From Ascidiaceihabitans sp034111945 (lineage in GTDB: Bacteria > Pseudomonadota > Alphaproteobacteria > Rhodobacterales > Rhodobacteraceae): DNA of 64,000 bases. Where the stretch lies: contig JBLHSG010000011.1 of NCBI GenBank assembly GCA_047626725.1, forward strand, positions 56,114-120,113. The letters run 5' to 3'. Positions within the stretch are counted from its first letter, which is position 1. Each line of letters begins with the position of its first letter. This document shows positions 36,022 to 44,603 of the stretch, one piece after another. Position numbers and translations under genes: made by a program. The notes beneath the pieces are model-generated. The model was not told the origin of the DNA, did no database searches, and saw only the letters and a list, made by a program, of their open reading frames with translations.

Positions 36022-36953
36022 GTCGCAAGTGGCGTCCGCCTTTGGGGCTGGTGATTGGCGGTGGCCTTGCCGGTGTGCTTTTGACGCCGCTGATCGGGAT
36101 TATGTACTTTCGCCTTTGGGGCAATGTGCTGGGTTGGGGCGAGGCGGCTTGGCTGGTTTTCTGGATTGCCTTAGTCGCCACATCAATCCTTGGCCTGTTG
36201 CTGTGGCGTTTGGTTTTGCGTCCGGTTTACGCGCTGACCGCCCACGCAAAAGCGATGAAAGCTGGCCAGATGGACACCCCCGCGCCCACACAATTCGGTA
36301 CGCCAGAATTTCGCGACCTAGGTCAAAGCGTGATCGATATGGGGGCGACATTAAACAGTCGCGCGGCGTCGCTGCGGGCTTACGCCGATCACGTGACGCA
36401 CGAATTAAAATCGCCGCTGACCAGTATTCAAGGGGCCGCCGAACTGTTGCAATCTGACGATTTGGCCGCTGATGATCGCGCTGCACTTTGCCAAACGGTG
36501 ACAGTCGCAAGCCAACGTATGGATGCCCTTTTGAACGATTTGCGTCGTCATGCGCGCGCCAGTCAAAGCGCGGGTTTAGGCACCTGCCAACTGTCTGACG
36601 CACTGCCCGACGCGCCATTGGACATCATCTGCACAGGGTCATCGCCCGTCCCGCTGGGTCCAGACGACATGCGCGCAATCCTGATCCAGCTTGCGCAAAA
36701 TGCTGCTGGGCACGGGGCGACAACGTTGGACATCGTTTGGGATGGCGCGCGTCTATTGGCAAAGGATAATGGCAGCGGCATCGCGCAGGGTGACGCCACG
36801 CGCATCTTTGATCCGTTTTTTACCACCCGCCGTGATGTGGGGGGAACCGGCATGGGCCTTAGCATCGTGCGTTCGCTTTTGGCCACGCGTGGTGGGCAAA
36901 TTGAATTGCATCCCAGCCCGCAAGGGGCGTGTTTCTTAATTACGTTCGATTGA
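36009..36953 (+). CDS. Sensor histidine kinase
   Basis: A 314-residue kinase with two transmembrane helices (12–33 and 46–68) separated by only about 12 residues, so there is almost no periplasmic sensor domain. A HAMP linker (70–125) and a HisKA domain with the phospho-acceptor His131 in DHVTHELKSPLTS follow, then an ATPase domain (LIQLAQNAAGHG, LAKDNGSGIA, GGTGMGLSIVRSL). The lack of an extracellular domain suggests it senses within the membrane or through a partner, possibly the DUF4173 protein encoded two genes upstream. Confidence 0.93.
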   Translation: MHRISRKWRPPLGLVIGGGLAGVLLTPLIGIMYFRLWGNVLGWGEAAWLVFWIALVATSILGLLLWRLVLRPVYALTAHAKAMKAGQMDTPAPTQFGTPEFRDLGQSVIDMGATLNSRAASLRAYADHVTHELKSPLTSIQGAAELLQSDDLAADDRAALCQTVTVASQRMDALLNDLRRHARASQSAGLGTCQLSDALPDAPLDIICTGSSPVPLGPDDMRAILIQLAQNAAGHGATTLDIVWDGARLLAKDNGSGIAQGDATRIFDPFFTTRRDVGGTGMGLSIVRSLLATRGGQIELHPSPQGACFLITFD

Positions 36954-37031
36954 GACGGCAAAACCTTTGCGCGCCTGTTTCGTCTGTTCGCGCAGCTTGA
37001 CCACGGGCCGAACCAAACGCAAAAGGATGAT

Positions 37032-38462
37032 ATGAATACAAAACCTGATGCCCCCCGCTACCCTCGTGATTTCGCCGGACATGGTGCAACGCCGCCAAAT
37101 GCCAGTTGGCCAAATGGTGCGCGCATCGCCGTGCAATTTGTGCTGAACTACGAGGAAGGTGGCGAAAATTGTCTGCTGCATGGGGATGCCGCATCCGAGG
37201 CATTTTTGTCCGAAATCGTCGGGGCCGCCGCGTGGGTCGGGCAGCGTCATTGGAACATGGAAAGCATCTATGATTATGGCGCGCGTGCCGGGTTCTGGCG
37301 CTTGCACCGCGTGTTCACAGGCGCAAACATTCCGGTCACGGTTTACGGCGTTGCAACCGCGTTGGCGCGCAGCCCTGATCAAGTCGAGGCGATGCAATCC
37401 GCGAACTGGGAAATCGCCAGCCACGGGTTAAAATGGATCGATTACAAAGATCACACACCCCAAGCAGAGGCCGCCGATATCGCCGAGGCGATCCGCCTTC
37501 ATACCGAGGTCACAGGCGAACGCCCGCGCGGATGGTACACAGGGCGATGTTCGGTGAATACCGTTGCCTTGGCCGCCGCGCAGGGTCTGGATTACATCAG
37601 CGATACCTACGACGATGACCTGCCGTATTGGGCGCAGATTGACGGGCGCGACCAGCTGATCATTCCCTACACGCTAGATTGTAACGACATGCGGTTTGCC
37701 ACGCCGCAGGGCTTCAATTCTGGTGACCAATTTTACGCCTACCTCAAGGATACATTCGATGCGCTGTACGCCGAAGGGGTGAGTGGGCAGGCCAAAATGA
37801 TGTCGATCGGGCTGCATTGCCGTTTGATCGGACGACCGGGGCGCGTGCAGGCGCTAAAGCGGTTCATCGACTACATTCAAGGGTTCGAAGGAGTGTGGGC
37901 ACCACGCCGTATCGACATCGCAGAACACTGGACGACGACCCATCCACCAACGCGTAAACGGCTTGTCCCAGCGCAAATGTCGCGCGCCGAATTCCTGCGC
38001 AATTTTGGCGGTATTTTCGAACACTCGGAATGGATCGCGGACCGCGCATTTGATCTGGAACTTGGGCCTGCACACAACAGCGTTGCCGGTGTGCATTCGG
38101 TCCTTTGCCGTATGTTTCGCAGTGCGACAGACGCCGAACGCCTTGGCGTTTTGAACGCACATCCTGATCTGGCTGGCAAACTTGCCGCCGCCAAGCGTTT
38201 GACCACAGAAAGCACGGCAGAACAGGCCAGCGCAGGGTTGGACGCATTGACTGATGCAGAACGCACAGCCTTTGGCGACATGAACCACACGTATGTTTCC
38301 AAACACGGTTTTCCGTTTATCATCGCAGTCAAAGATCATGACAAAGCAGGCATCTTACGCGCCTTTGAACGCCGTATCGACAATGACACACACACTGAAT
38401 TCGCACAGGCCTGCAAACAGGTCGAACGCATCGCGCGCTTGCGACTGGAGGCACTATTATGA
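37032..38462 (+). CDS. puuE: Bifunctional allantoinase (PuuE type) / OHCU decarboxylase
   Basis: A 476-residue fusion. Residues about 1–305 are a NodB-type polysaccharide-deacetylase fold of the metal-independent PuuE allantoinase (YPRDFAGHGATPPNASWPNG, then VQFVLNYEEGGENCLLHGD). Residues about 315–476 are the OHCU decarboxylase (UraD) domain with MSRAEFLRNFGGIFEHSEW and NAHPDLAGKLAAAKRLT. Together they turn 2-oxo-4-hydroxy-4-carboxy-5-ureidoimidazoline into S-allantoin and open the ring to allantoate. AAAAGGA precedes the ATG. The next gene overlaps it by 4 bases and acts two steps later. Confidence 0.94.
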   Translation: MNTKPDAPRYPRDFAGHGATPPNASWPNGARIAVQFVLNYEEGGENCLLHGDAASEAFLSEIVGAAAWVGQRHWNMESIYDYGARAGFWRLHRVFTGANIPVTVYGVATALARSPDQVEAMQSANWEIASHGLKWIDYKDHTPQAEAADIAEAIRLHTEVTGERPRGWYTGRCSVNTVALAAAQGLDYISDTYDDDLPYWAQIDGRDQLIIPYTLDCNDMRFATPQGFNSGDQFYAYLKDTFDALYAEGVSGQAKMMSIGLHCRLIGRPGRVQALKRFIDYIQGFEGVWAPRRIDIAEHWTTTHPPTRKRLVPAQMSRAEFLRNFGGIFEHSEWIADRAFDLELGPAHNSVAGVHSVLCRMFRSATDAERLGVLNAHPDLAGKLAAAKRLTTESTAEQASAGLDALTDAERTAFGDMNHTYVSKHGFPFIIAVKDHDKAGILRAFERRIDNDTHTEFAQACKQVERIARLRLEALL

Positions 38463-39268
38463 CCTACGCATTCCCCCCCGGCGGGCTGCCCGACCAATCC
38501 GTAAACCCCGAAGGCACTGCCGTTTTTACCGAAGCATACGCGGTCATTCCGGCCGTCACGCAACGCGATATTGTGACCAGCCGTTTGCCGGGTTGGGATA
38601 AAACCCGCGTCTGGATTCTTGCACGCCCAATGTCGGGTTTTGCCGAAACATTTGCGCAATACGCCGTCGAAATCGCACCAGGTGGTGGCAGCGATGACCC
38701 CGAGCCCGAGCTGGAGGCAGAGTGCGTGATCTTGGTGGCTTCTGGCACGTTAAGCCTTGTGATTAATGGTGAAAAACACGCGCTGACCGAAGGTGGATAC
38801 GCGTATATTCCGCCCATGGCTGACTGGACGCTGCACAACACAGGGACGGATTTGTGCAAGTTTCACATGATCCGCAAACGTTACGAGGCGGCAGAGGGCG
38901 TCGATCTGCCCCAAGCATTTGTGACCTCGGATAAAGCCGTGCCACCGACCGAAATGCCAGATTGTGACGGGGTTTGGTCAACCACCAGTTTTGTCGATCC
39001 GGCCGACATGCGTCACGACATGCACGTTAATATCGTGACTTTCAAACCGGGTGGTCGCATCCCGTTTGCCGAAACGCATGTCATGGAACACGGGCTGTAT
39101 GTGCTGCAAGGCACGGCCGAATATTTGCTGAACAAAGACTGGGTTAATGTTGGCCCCTCAGATTTCATGTGGCTGCGCGCATTTTGCCCGCAGGCCTGCA
39201 TTGCGACGGGGTCAGAACCGTTTCGATACCTTTTGTACAAAGACGTAAACCGGCACCCGATTTTGTAA
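38459..39268 (+). CDS. allE: (S)-ureidoglycine aminohydrolase, double cupin
   Basis: A 269-residue bicupin of the AllE/YlbA type that releases ammonia from (S)-ureidoglycine to give (S)-ureidoglycolate, needing manganese. The second cupin carries the metal site PFAETHVMEHGLYVLQGTAEYLL, with Glu/His ligands near 202–212. The first cupin (AECVILVASGTLSLVINGEK) lacks metal ligands, as in known members. It overlaps the stop of the allantoinase gene. The allantoate amidohydrolase that must act between them is not adjacent; the M20 enzyme at 54658 is a candidate. Confidence 0.93.
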   Translation: MTYAFPPGGLPDQSVNPEGTAVFTEAYAVIPAVTQRDIVTSRLPGWDKTRVWILARPMSGFAETFAQYAVEIAPGGGSDDPEPELEAECVILVASGTLSLVINGEKHALTEGGYAYIPPMADWTLHNTGTDLCKFHMIRKRYEAAEGVDLPQAFVTSDKAVPPTEMPDCDGVWSTTSFVDPADMRHDMHVNIVTFKPGGRIPFAETHVMEHGLYVLQGTAEYLLNKDWVNVGPSDFMWLRAFCPQACIATGSEPFRYLLYKDVNRHPIL

Positions 39269-39404
39269 ATTACGGGGTCGAATTCGGATGACAAAAGGCG
39301 CTGTGCCGTCGCGTTAACGATAGCATCAATTGGCAGGCGTGATCCTGCCTGAGATGGCTGGCAGAATCGCGCTGAACTATGCTAGATTTCGGGGTATGGC
39401 AGCA

Positions 39405-41231
39405 ATGAACCCCAATATCGGCGAAAATCGCCCTGTTATCCGTCAGTTGGATGATGCCGCGATCAATCGGATTGCAGCGGGTGAAGTTGTGGAACGCCCC
39501 GCCTCTGCGGTCAAAGAACTGGTCGAGAACGCGATAGACGCAGGCGCGCGACGGATCACGATTGATATCGCGGATGGCGGTAAGCGATTGATCCGCGTCA
39601 CGGACGATGGTTGCGGCATTGCGGGCACCGATTTACCGCTGGCTTTGTCGCGTCACGCCACTTCAAAAATTGACGGATCGGACCTGCTGAACATCCACAC
39701 CTTTGGATTTCGAGGCGAGGCTTTGCCGTCTTTGGGCGCTGTCGGGCGGTTGAATATTACGTCGCGCGTGCCCGGCGCAGATGCGTTCGAAATTAACGTT
39801 GAAGGTGGCGCAGTTGGTGCAGTTCGCCCCGCGGCTTTGAACGCTGGTACGGTGATCACCCTGCGTGATTTGTTCTACGCGACGCCTGCGCGGCTTAAAT
39901 TTTTGCGCACGGATCGCGCCGAAACCCAAGCGATCAATGACGTGATCAAGCGCCTTGCGATGGCCGAACCCTTCGTGCGGTTCGAATTGCGTGATGTTGG
40001 CAGCGATGCCCCGCGCACCACATTCCGCGCTGAGGCTGAAAATGGCGATATGTTCGACGCGCTTCATGGTCGTTTGGCCACGGTTTTGGGGCGCGAGTTT
40101 GCGGATAATTCGCTCAAGATTGATGCGTTGCGCGAAGGGTTGCACCTAACAGGTTACGCCGCTTTGCCGACGTATTCGCGTGGGTCTGCCGTTGCTCAAT
40201 TCTTGTTTGTGAACGGGCGTCCTGTGCGTGATAAATTATTGGTCGGCGCATTGCGCGGGGCCTATTTTGATTTCCTCAGCCGTGATCGTCACCCTGCCGC
40301 TGCGCTGTTTCTGGATTGTGATCCGACACTGGTGGATGTGAACGTGCACCCCGCAAAATCCGAGGTTCGGTTTCGTGATCCTGGCCTTGCGCGTGGGTTG
40401 ATTGTTTCGGCGCTGCGTCACGCGTTGGCCGAAGCAGGGCATCGCGCATCATCCACCGTTGCGGGCGCGACATTGGGGGCGATGACGCCGGAACCGGTTG
40501 GCCCTGCGCGGGTCTATCAGATGGACCGTCCGTCAAATGGCTTGCGCAACACATCGTATCAATCGCAGGCCCCGGGGTTTGCTGAAATGGCGCAGGATTT
40601 CAGCGGTCATGTGGTCGATCCGATTGCGGCCCCTGACGTTGCTGAACAGGATTTGCCGTTGGGCACTGCGCGCGGTCAGGTGCATGAAAATTACATCATC
40701 GCCCAGACGGCCTCTGGTATGGTGATTGTGGATCAGCACGCCGCACATGAACGTCTGGTGTATGAAAAACTGAAAAACCAGATGGCTGAAAACGGGGTCG
40801 CGACTCAGGGTCTTTTGATCCCTGAAATTGTCGAATTGTCCGAAGGGGACTGCGCGCGATTGCTGGATGTCGCTGATGAATTGGCGCGGTTTGGCCTGAC
40901 GATCGAACCGTTTGGCGGTGCTGCGATTGCCGTGCGTGAAACGCCTGCGATCCTGGGCGAAGTCAATGCGCGCGCCATGATTTTGGATATTTTGGACGAA
41001 CTGGCGGACCAAGGATCATCGAACATGGTTCAGGCCCGCGTCGAAGCGATCCTGAGCCGCGTGGCCTGTCATGGTTCGATCCGGTCTGGCCGTTGGATGC
41101 GCGCCGAAGAAATGAATGCGCTCCTTCGCGAGATGGAGGCAACGCCGCATTCCGGGCAATGCAACCACGGCAGACCGACTTATGTTGAACTGAAATTGGC
41201 CGATATCGAACGGCTTTTTGGGCGTACTTAG
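39405..41231 (+). CDS. mutL: DNA mismatch repair protein MutL
   Basis: A 608-residue MutL. The GHKL ATPase domain has INRIAAGEVVERPASAVKEL, NAIDAGARRI, VTDDGCGIAG, RHATSKI and GFRGEALPSLGAVG. The C-terminal dimerisation domain contains DQHAAHERLVYE, which fits the DQHA(x2)E(x4)E nicking-endonuclease motif, plus ACHGSIRSG and a final QCNHGRPTYVEL. It is therefore a MutH-independent MutL that cuts the new strand itself. The ATG at 39405 has GGGG 10 bases upstream; 39396 is an equally possible start. It converges on the PEP-mutase-like gene. Confidence 0.96.
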   Translation: MNPNIGENRPVIRQLDDAAINRIAAGEVVERPASAVKELVENAIDAGARRITIDIADGGKRLIRVTDDGCGIAGTDLPLALSRHATSKIDGSDLLNIHTFGFRGEALPSLGAVGRLNITSRVPGADAFEINVEGGAVGAVRPAALNAGTVITLRDLFYATPARLKFLRTDRAETQAINDVIKRLAMAEPFVRFELRDVGSDAPRTTFRAEAENGDMFDALHGRLATVLGREFADNSLKIDALREGLHLTGYAALPTYSRGSAVAQFLFVNGRPVRDKLLVGALRGAYFDFLSRDRHPAAALFLDCDPTLVDVNVHPAKSEVRFRDPGLARGLIVSALRHALAEAGHRASSTVAGATLGAMTPEPVGPARVYQMDRPSNGLRNTSYQSQAPGFAEMAQDFSGHVVDPIAAPDVAEQDLPLGTARGQVHENYIIAQTASGMVIVDQHAAHERLVYEKLKNQMAENGVATQGLLIPEIVELSEGDCARLLDVADELARFGLTIEPFGGAAIAVRETPAILGEVNARAMILDILDELADQGSSNMVQARVEAILSRVACHGSIRSGRWMRAEEMNALLREMEATPHSGQCNHGRPTYVELKLADIERLFGRT

Positions 41232-41262
41232 CAGCTGCTTTGGTTAGATCTTCTGCTGCTAA
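41228..41262. terminator. 8-bp inverted repeat across the mutL/PEP-mutase-like junction
   Basis: Bases 41228–41235 and 41255–41262 pair perfectly around a 19-base loop. Both convergent stop codons lie in the arms. No T-tract, so two-way termination is only a suggestion. Confidence 0.35.
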
Positions 41263-41996
41263 CTGGCATACATCGCCTTGGCCTTTGCCCCTAGTTCACC
41301 CATCATTTTCAAGTATGGCATTGGCCCATGACTGATCCGCGCGACGCCCAATGCGGCCAAATCCGCAATGCTATGCGTCTCGTCCAACCGCATGATGTTG
41401 ACGGGCAAGGGGCTGCGTTTGACCACCTTTTCGATCAATGCAGGCGCACTAAGGCCGGGAACAAATAGCCCGTCTGCACCAGCGTCAGCATAGGCTTTGG
41501 CGCGTTCAATCAGCGGATCGATCAGGTCGCTATGGTCCTCTGGTTTTGCACCGTTGAACAGCAGATCACAGCGCGCATTTATGAACAGCTCTGCATCGGC
41601 TGTGCGCAAGATTTTTAGGCGCGCGCATTGATCGACAGTGTCATGCAGACCCTGTTCGCCGATCACTCTGTCTTCGAAATTTATGCCTGATGCCCCGATT
41701 TTTACAAGCTGGTCGATGTTGGATTTTAGGACGGTGTGGTCCTGTGCAAATCCACCTTCGAAATCGATAGTGACGGGGGGTGATACCGCGTTGATAATCT
41801 GTGCGCTGGTGTCGACATAACGTTGAAACGGTATGTTCTGCCCGTCATCAAATCCCTGAGCGCGGGCGACGGCCCAACTGCCTGATGCGATAACAGATGC
41901 GCCGGATTCTGCGACGGAAATTGCGCTGCCCGCGTCCCAGACATTGAACAGGATCAATGGGTTGCCCGGAATGTGAAACGGTCTGATGTCAGTCAT
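41259..41996 (-). CDS. Isocitrate lyase/PEP mutase family protein
   Basis: A 245-residue TIM-barrel protein of the ICL/PEP-mutase superfamily. It shows LILFNVWDAGSAISVAESGA, then VTIDFEGGFAQ, GINFEDRVIGE, LFINARCDLLF and GADGLFVPGL, matching the metal-binding and loop positions. Family members make or break C–C or C–P bonds next to a carboxylate, for example carboxy-PEP mutase or oxaloacetate hydrolase. The KKCGH loop of isocitrate lyases is absent and the precise reaction is unknown. Its start overlaps the ada stop by 4 bases, so it is cotranscribed behind ada. Confidence 0.85.
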   Translation of the reverse strand: MTDIRPFHIPGNPLILFNVWDAGSAISVAESGASVIASGSWAVARAQGFDDGQNIPFQRYVDTSAQIINAVSPPVTIDFEGGFAQDHTVLKSNIDQLVKIGASGINFEDRVIGEQGLHDTVDQCARLKILRTADAELFINARCDLLFNGAKPEDHSDLIDPLIERAKAYADAGADGLFVPGLSAPALIEKVVKRSPLPVNIMRLDETHSIADLAALGVARISHGPMPYLKMMGELGAKAKAMYAS

Positions 41997-43042
41997 GAAT
42001 AATGCCTTTCTAGGTCAATTAATTTGCGTTTGCGCCACAATCCGCCGCCATATCCGGTCAGCCCACCATCAGCGCCCAGCACGCGGTGGCACGGGATCAA
42101 TACGGCGATTTGGTTCGCACCGTTTGCACGGGCTACGGCGCGGGTCGCGTCGGGTTTTCCGATATCGCGGGCCAGTTCCGAATAGCTACGGGTTTGCCCA
42201 GCGGGGATCAGTTGTAGGGCGTCCCAGACGGATTTGGTGAATGGTGTACCGGCGGGGGCCATCGGGGTTTTGAAGTTTGCGGATTGGCCAGAAAAGTATG
42301 CTTCAAGTTCGGATTTTGCTTGGGACAATGGTGCTGTGCGTCCCAGCCCGATGCCGCCAACTGTGGTTTTAAGCAGGCGTTTTAGTTCGGCGGGCAGGGC
42401 CCTGCGATCTGCAAATTCCAACAGGTGTAAATGGGTGTTGTCGGCCACACCGATCATGGGGCCCAAAGCGGTTTGAAACCAGTCGGCGCGCAACAATGCG
42501 GTGCTGGTAAATGCGCTTGGTTTTAGCCCCAACATTTTCGCGAACGCGGTTCGAAACGCTGACGCACTTTCAAATCCTGCCTCTAGTTGTGCATCGATGA
42601 TCTGCCCGCCTTGCGCCAACGCGGTAAAGCCCATTTGCAAACGTCGTGCGCGCGCCATGTCTAAAAATGTTGTACCAAATGTGCGCTTGAATGCGCGTCG
42701 GATCGTTGATGGATCGTGACCTAGGGCGACCACGTCCGCCTCTGACCAGCGCCGTGCGGGGTCGGAATCAAGGCGGGTTAACAGGTCTTGAACCGAGGGA
42801 TCATCGGGGATCAAACTGTGCAGGGGATGGCAGCGTTTGCAGGGGCGAAACCCGGCGTCAAAACACGCGGCAGGGCTGGCGAAAAACGCACAGTTTTCAG
42901 GCTTTGGTTTGCGCGCAGGGCAGGTGAGGCGACAAAATACACCGGTTGAACTGACGCCAACAAACGCACGACCATCCCACGTAGGATCGCGCGCAATCAG
43001 GGCCGCATACAGGATGGTGTCATCGGGTAAATCAAAAAGCAT
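41993..43042 (-). CDS. ada: Ada-type bifunctional regulator and O6-methylguanine methyltransferase
   Basis: A 349-residue Ada. The N-terminal zinc domain has Cys37, Cys41, Cys68 and Cys71 (FCRLTCPARKP and PCKRC); Cys37 takes methyl groups from phosphotriesters. An AraC-type helix-turn-helix follows (about 85–170). The C-terminal methyltransferase domain has TRSYSELARDIGKPDATRAV and the acceptor motif IPCHRVLGADGGLTGYGGG. When methylated it should activate its own promoter. It is the first gene of a pair with the PEP-mutase-like protein, an unusual partner since alkB or alkA are the usual companions. Confidence 0.95.
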   Translation of the reverse strand: MLFDLPDDTILYAALIARDPTWDGRAFVGVSSTGVFCRLTCPARKPKPENCAFFASPAACFDAGFRPCKRCHPLHSLIPDDPSVQDLLTRLDSDPARRWSEADVVALGHDPSTIRRAFKRTFGTTFLDMARARRLQMGFTALAQGGQIIDAQLEAGFESASAFRTAFAKMLGLKPSAFTSTALLRADWFQTALGPMIGVADNTHLHLLEFADRRALPAELKRLLKTTVGGIGLGRTAPLSQAKSELEAYFSGQSANFKTPMAPAGTPFTKSVWDALQLIPAGQTRSYSELARDIGKPDATRAVARANGANQIAVLIPCHRVLGADGGLTGYGGGLWRKRKLIDLERHYS

Positions 43043-43100
43043 GAGGTCAGCATAGCAAACCCAACCCGATCGTGGCGCCGGTTTTCGGGCGTTTACTCAT

Positions 43101-43126
43101 AAAAAAGGGCAGAGTTTCCTCTGCCC
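43101..43126 (-). terminator. Intrinsic terminator of the rpoE–chrR operon
   Basis: On the minus strand a perfect 8-bp stem (43126–43119 with 43114–43107) and 4-base loop is followed by six T (43106–43101). It lies 27 bases beyond the chrR stop. Confidence 0.93.
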
Positions 43127-43152
43127 GATTTCACATATTCCCAGGAGAGAAT

Positions 43153-43827
43153 TCAGATACCGATAAAGCGCTGCGCGATGCGAGGGATAATCCCTTTGAA
43201 CTTGAGCGGTGCGTCGGTGACGGCAAGGCAAATGCAGTCCGCGTGGATGTCGGCAATTGGCGTGTGGTGCATATCGCTGTCCGCGAATTCGACGTCACCG
43301 CAGGCGAAATAGTCGTCTTCGTCTTGGAACGCGCCTTGTAAAACCATCGTCATTTCGATGCCTGTGTGGCCGTGATCAGGCATTGCCGCGCCTGCCGGAA
43401 TAAACAGCAAACGCGCGCTGGCGTCTTTTGATGTGGGCAACACGGCTTGCTTTACGCCCAACCCGATGGCGCGCCATTTGATCGCGTCCAGATCGCCGCC
43501 AACATAGTCTTGCAACGGTGCAGGCAAAACGCCTTTGACGCGAATGTTTTTAGCGCGCGGTTCGTACGGTGCTGCATCGATCATCGCGAATGTCGCGGCC
43601 AAGCTGGCGGCGTCCATTTGCACATCGTTTAACGGTGATGCATCTTGATCCAGCAACGCGCCGCCAACGGCATCAAAGCTTTCTGCTTGGGCGCGGCAGG
43701 TGTCACACAACGAAATGTGGCTTGCGACCATCAAGTTGAACGCCTCGGGCAAAGAACCGGCGGAATATGCCATCAGGATGTCGTCCGTCAGGTGATGTTT
43801 GATCGTGTCTGTCATAGCATTGTTCAT
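43153..43827 (-). CDS. chrR: ChrR-type zinc anti-sigma factor
   Basis: A 224-residue ChrR. The N-terminal anti-sigma domain has the zinc pattern H(11/12)…H37-x3-C41-x2-C44, here ASHISLCDTC. The C-terminal cupin-like domain has a second zinc site (MPDHGHTGIEMTMVLQG and MHHTP). In Rhodobacter sphaeroides ChrR holds RpoE inactive in the cytoplasm until singlet oxygen or organic peroxide triggers its release and breakdown. The gene begins within the stop codon of the sigma gene. An ATG four codons in is an alternative start. An intrinsic terminator follows, closing the operon. Confidence 0.93.
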   Translation of the reverse strand: MNNAMTDTIKHHLTDDILMAYSAGSLPEAFNLMVASHISLCDTCRAQAESFDAVGGALLDQDASPLNDVQMDAASLAATFAMIDAAPYEPRAKNIRVKGVLPAPLQDYVGGDLDAIKWRAIGLGVKQAVLPTSKDASARLLFIPAGAAMPDHGHTGIEMTMVLQGAFQDEDDYFACGDVEFADSDMHHTPIADIHADCICLAVTDAPLKFKGIIPRIAQRFIGI

Positions 43828-44372
43828 TTCATAACGTGGCGCAGGCGATCCAGCGCCAGCCTAATTCTCGATTTGATCGTCCCGAGGGGCAGACCGGTTT
43901 GGGCGGCAATTTCACTATGGGACAAATCCCCGAAATAGGCCTGTTCTAACAATTCCCGTTGGGCGGGCGGCAAATCCTGCATGGCTTTGCCGAGTATCTT
44001 TGTTTCTTGCTGTAAGGCAATCGTGTCTGCCTGATCAGGTTCGTGTTCTGGCCCCCAAGTCAGTTCTTCGGGTTCGGGGCGGCGCTGCTTGCGCAGCAAA
44101 TCAATACGTCGGTTTCGTGCAATCGTAAAAATCCACGTGGCCACGGATGCCCGTGTCGGATCGAACAAATGAGACTTACGCCACAAGGTCGCCATCACGT
44201 CTTGCGCACATTCTTCGGCGAGCGACGGATCGGACCCTGACTTCATCAAGAAGCCCTTCACGCGCGGCGCAAAGTGCTGGTACAGTTCAGCAAATGCCGC
44301 CCTGTCCTGATGTTGGCGAATGCGGATCATATGATCGACCCACAAATTCCGTTTGTTGTCTTCTTGTTTCAC
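43824..44372 (-). CDS. rpoE: RpoE-type ECF sigma factor (singlet-oxygen response)
   Basis: A 182-residue ECF sigma factor with region 2 (AFAELYQHFAPRVKGFLMKS, AEECAQDVMATLWRKSHLFD and ARNRRIDLLRKQRRP) and region 4 (LPPAQRELLEQAYFGDLSHS, then IAAQTGLPLGTIKSRIRLAL). Being coupled to chrR, it is the singlet-oxygen sigma of the ECF11 type. The frame is open to 44474, but that ATG falls where transcription from the element at 44508–44481 should begin. I therefore prefer the GTG at 44372, which gives the usual N-terminal length; an ATG at 44330 is also possible. Autoregulation is likely. Confidence 0.92.
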   Translation of the reverse strand: MKQEDNKRNLWVDHMIRIRQHQDRAAFAELYQHFAPRVKGFLMKSGSDPSLAEECAQDVMATLWRKSHLFDPTRASVATWIFTIARNRRIDLLRKQRRPEPEELTWGPEHEPDQADTIALQQETKILGKAMQDLPPAQRELLEQAYFGDLSHSEIAAQTGLPLGTIKSRIRLALDRLRHVMK

Positions 44373-44480
44373 GCGTCTCAGTTCTTTTTCGGCCCTATGG
44401 TCTGCCTGTCCCGGAATACGTCCAGGATATGGCAAGGGTTGGCCATGATCGGCAGGTGATAGACCCGTTAACATACCAAG

Positions 44481-44508
44481 GATACGGGGTACCTCGTTAT
44501 ATGGATCA
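44481..44508 (-). promoter_or_regulatory. Predicted RpoE-dependent promoter of rpoE–chrR
   Basis: Read on the minus strand: TGATCC at 44508–44503, 16-base spacer, CGTATC at 44486–44481. TGATC is the −35 core reported for R. sphaeroides RpoE, and GTA-type −10 elements are usual for ECF promoters. Transcription would begin near 44474, about 100 bases before the chosen rpoE start. Confidence 0.72.
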
Positions 44509-44537
44509 CTCGGGCATAAATTATTTTTTCCGCATTT

Positions 44538-44565
44538 GCATCCGTTTGTGAAAACACAACGTATC
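44538..44565 (+). promoter_or_regulatory. Predicted RpoE-dependent promoter of the five-gene operon
   Basis: On the plus strand: GCATCC (in TGCATCC) at 44538–44543, 16-base spacer, CGTATC at 44560–44565. The −10 and spacer equal those of the divergent rpoE element; the −35 differs from TGATCC at the first two bases. A start near 44572 gives a leader of about 32 bases before the ATG at 44604. Confidence 0.62.
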
Positions 44566-44603
44566 TACTGTACACACCATCGTAACACAGGACGCACTTG
44601 CAC

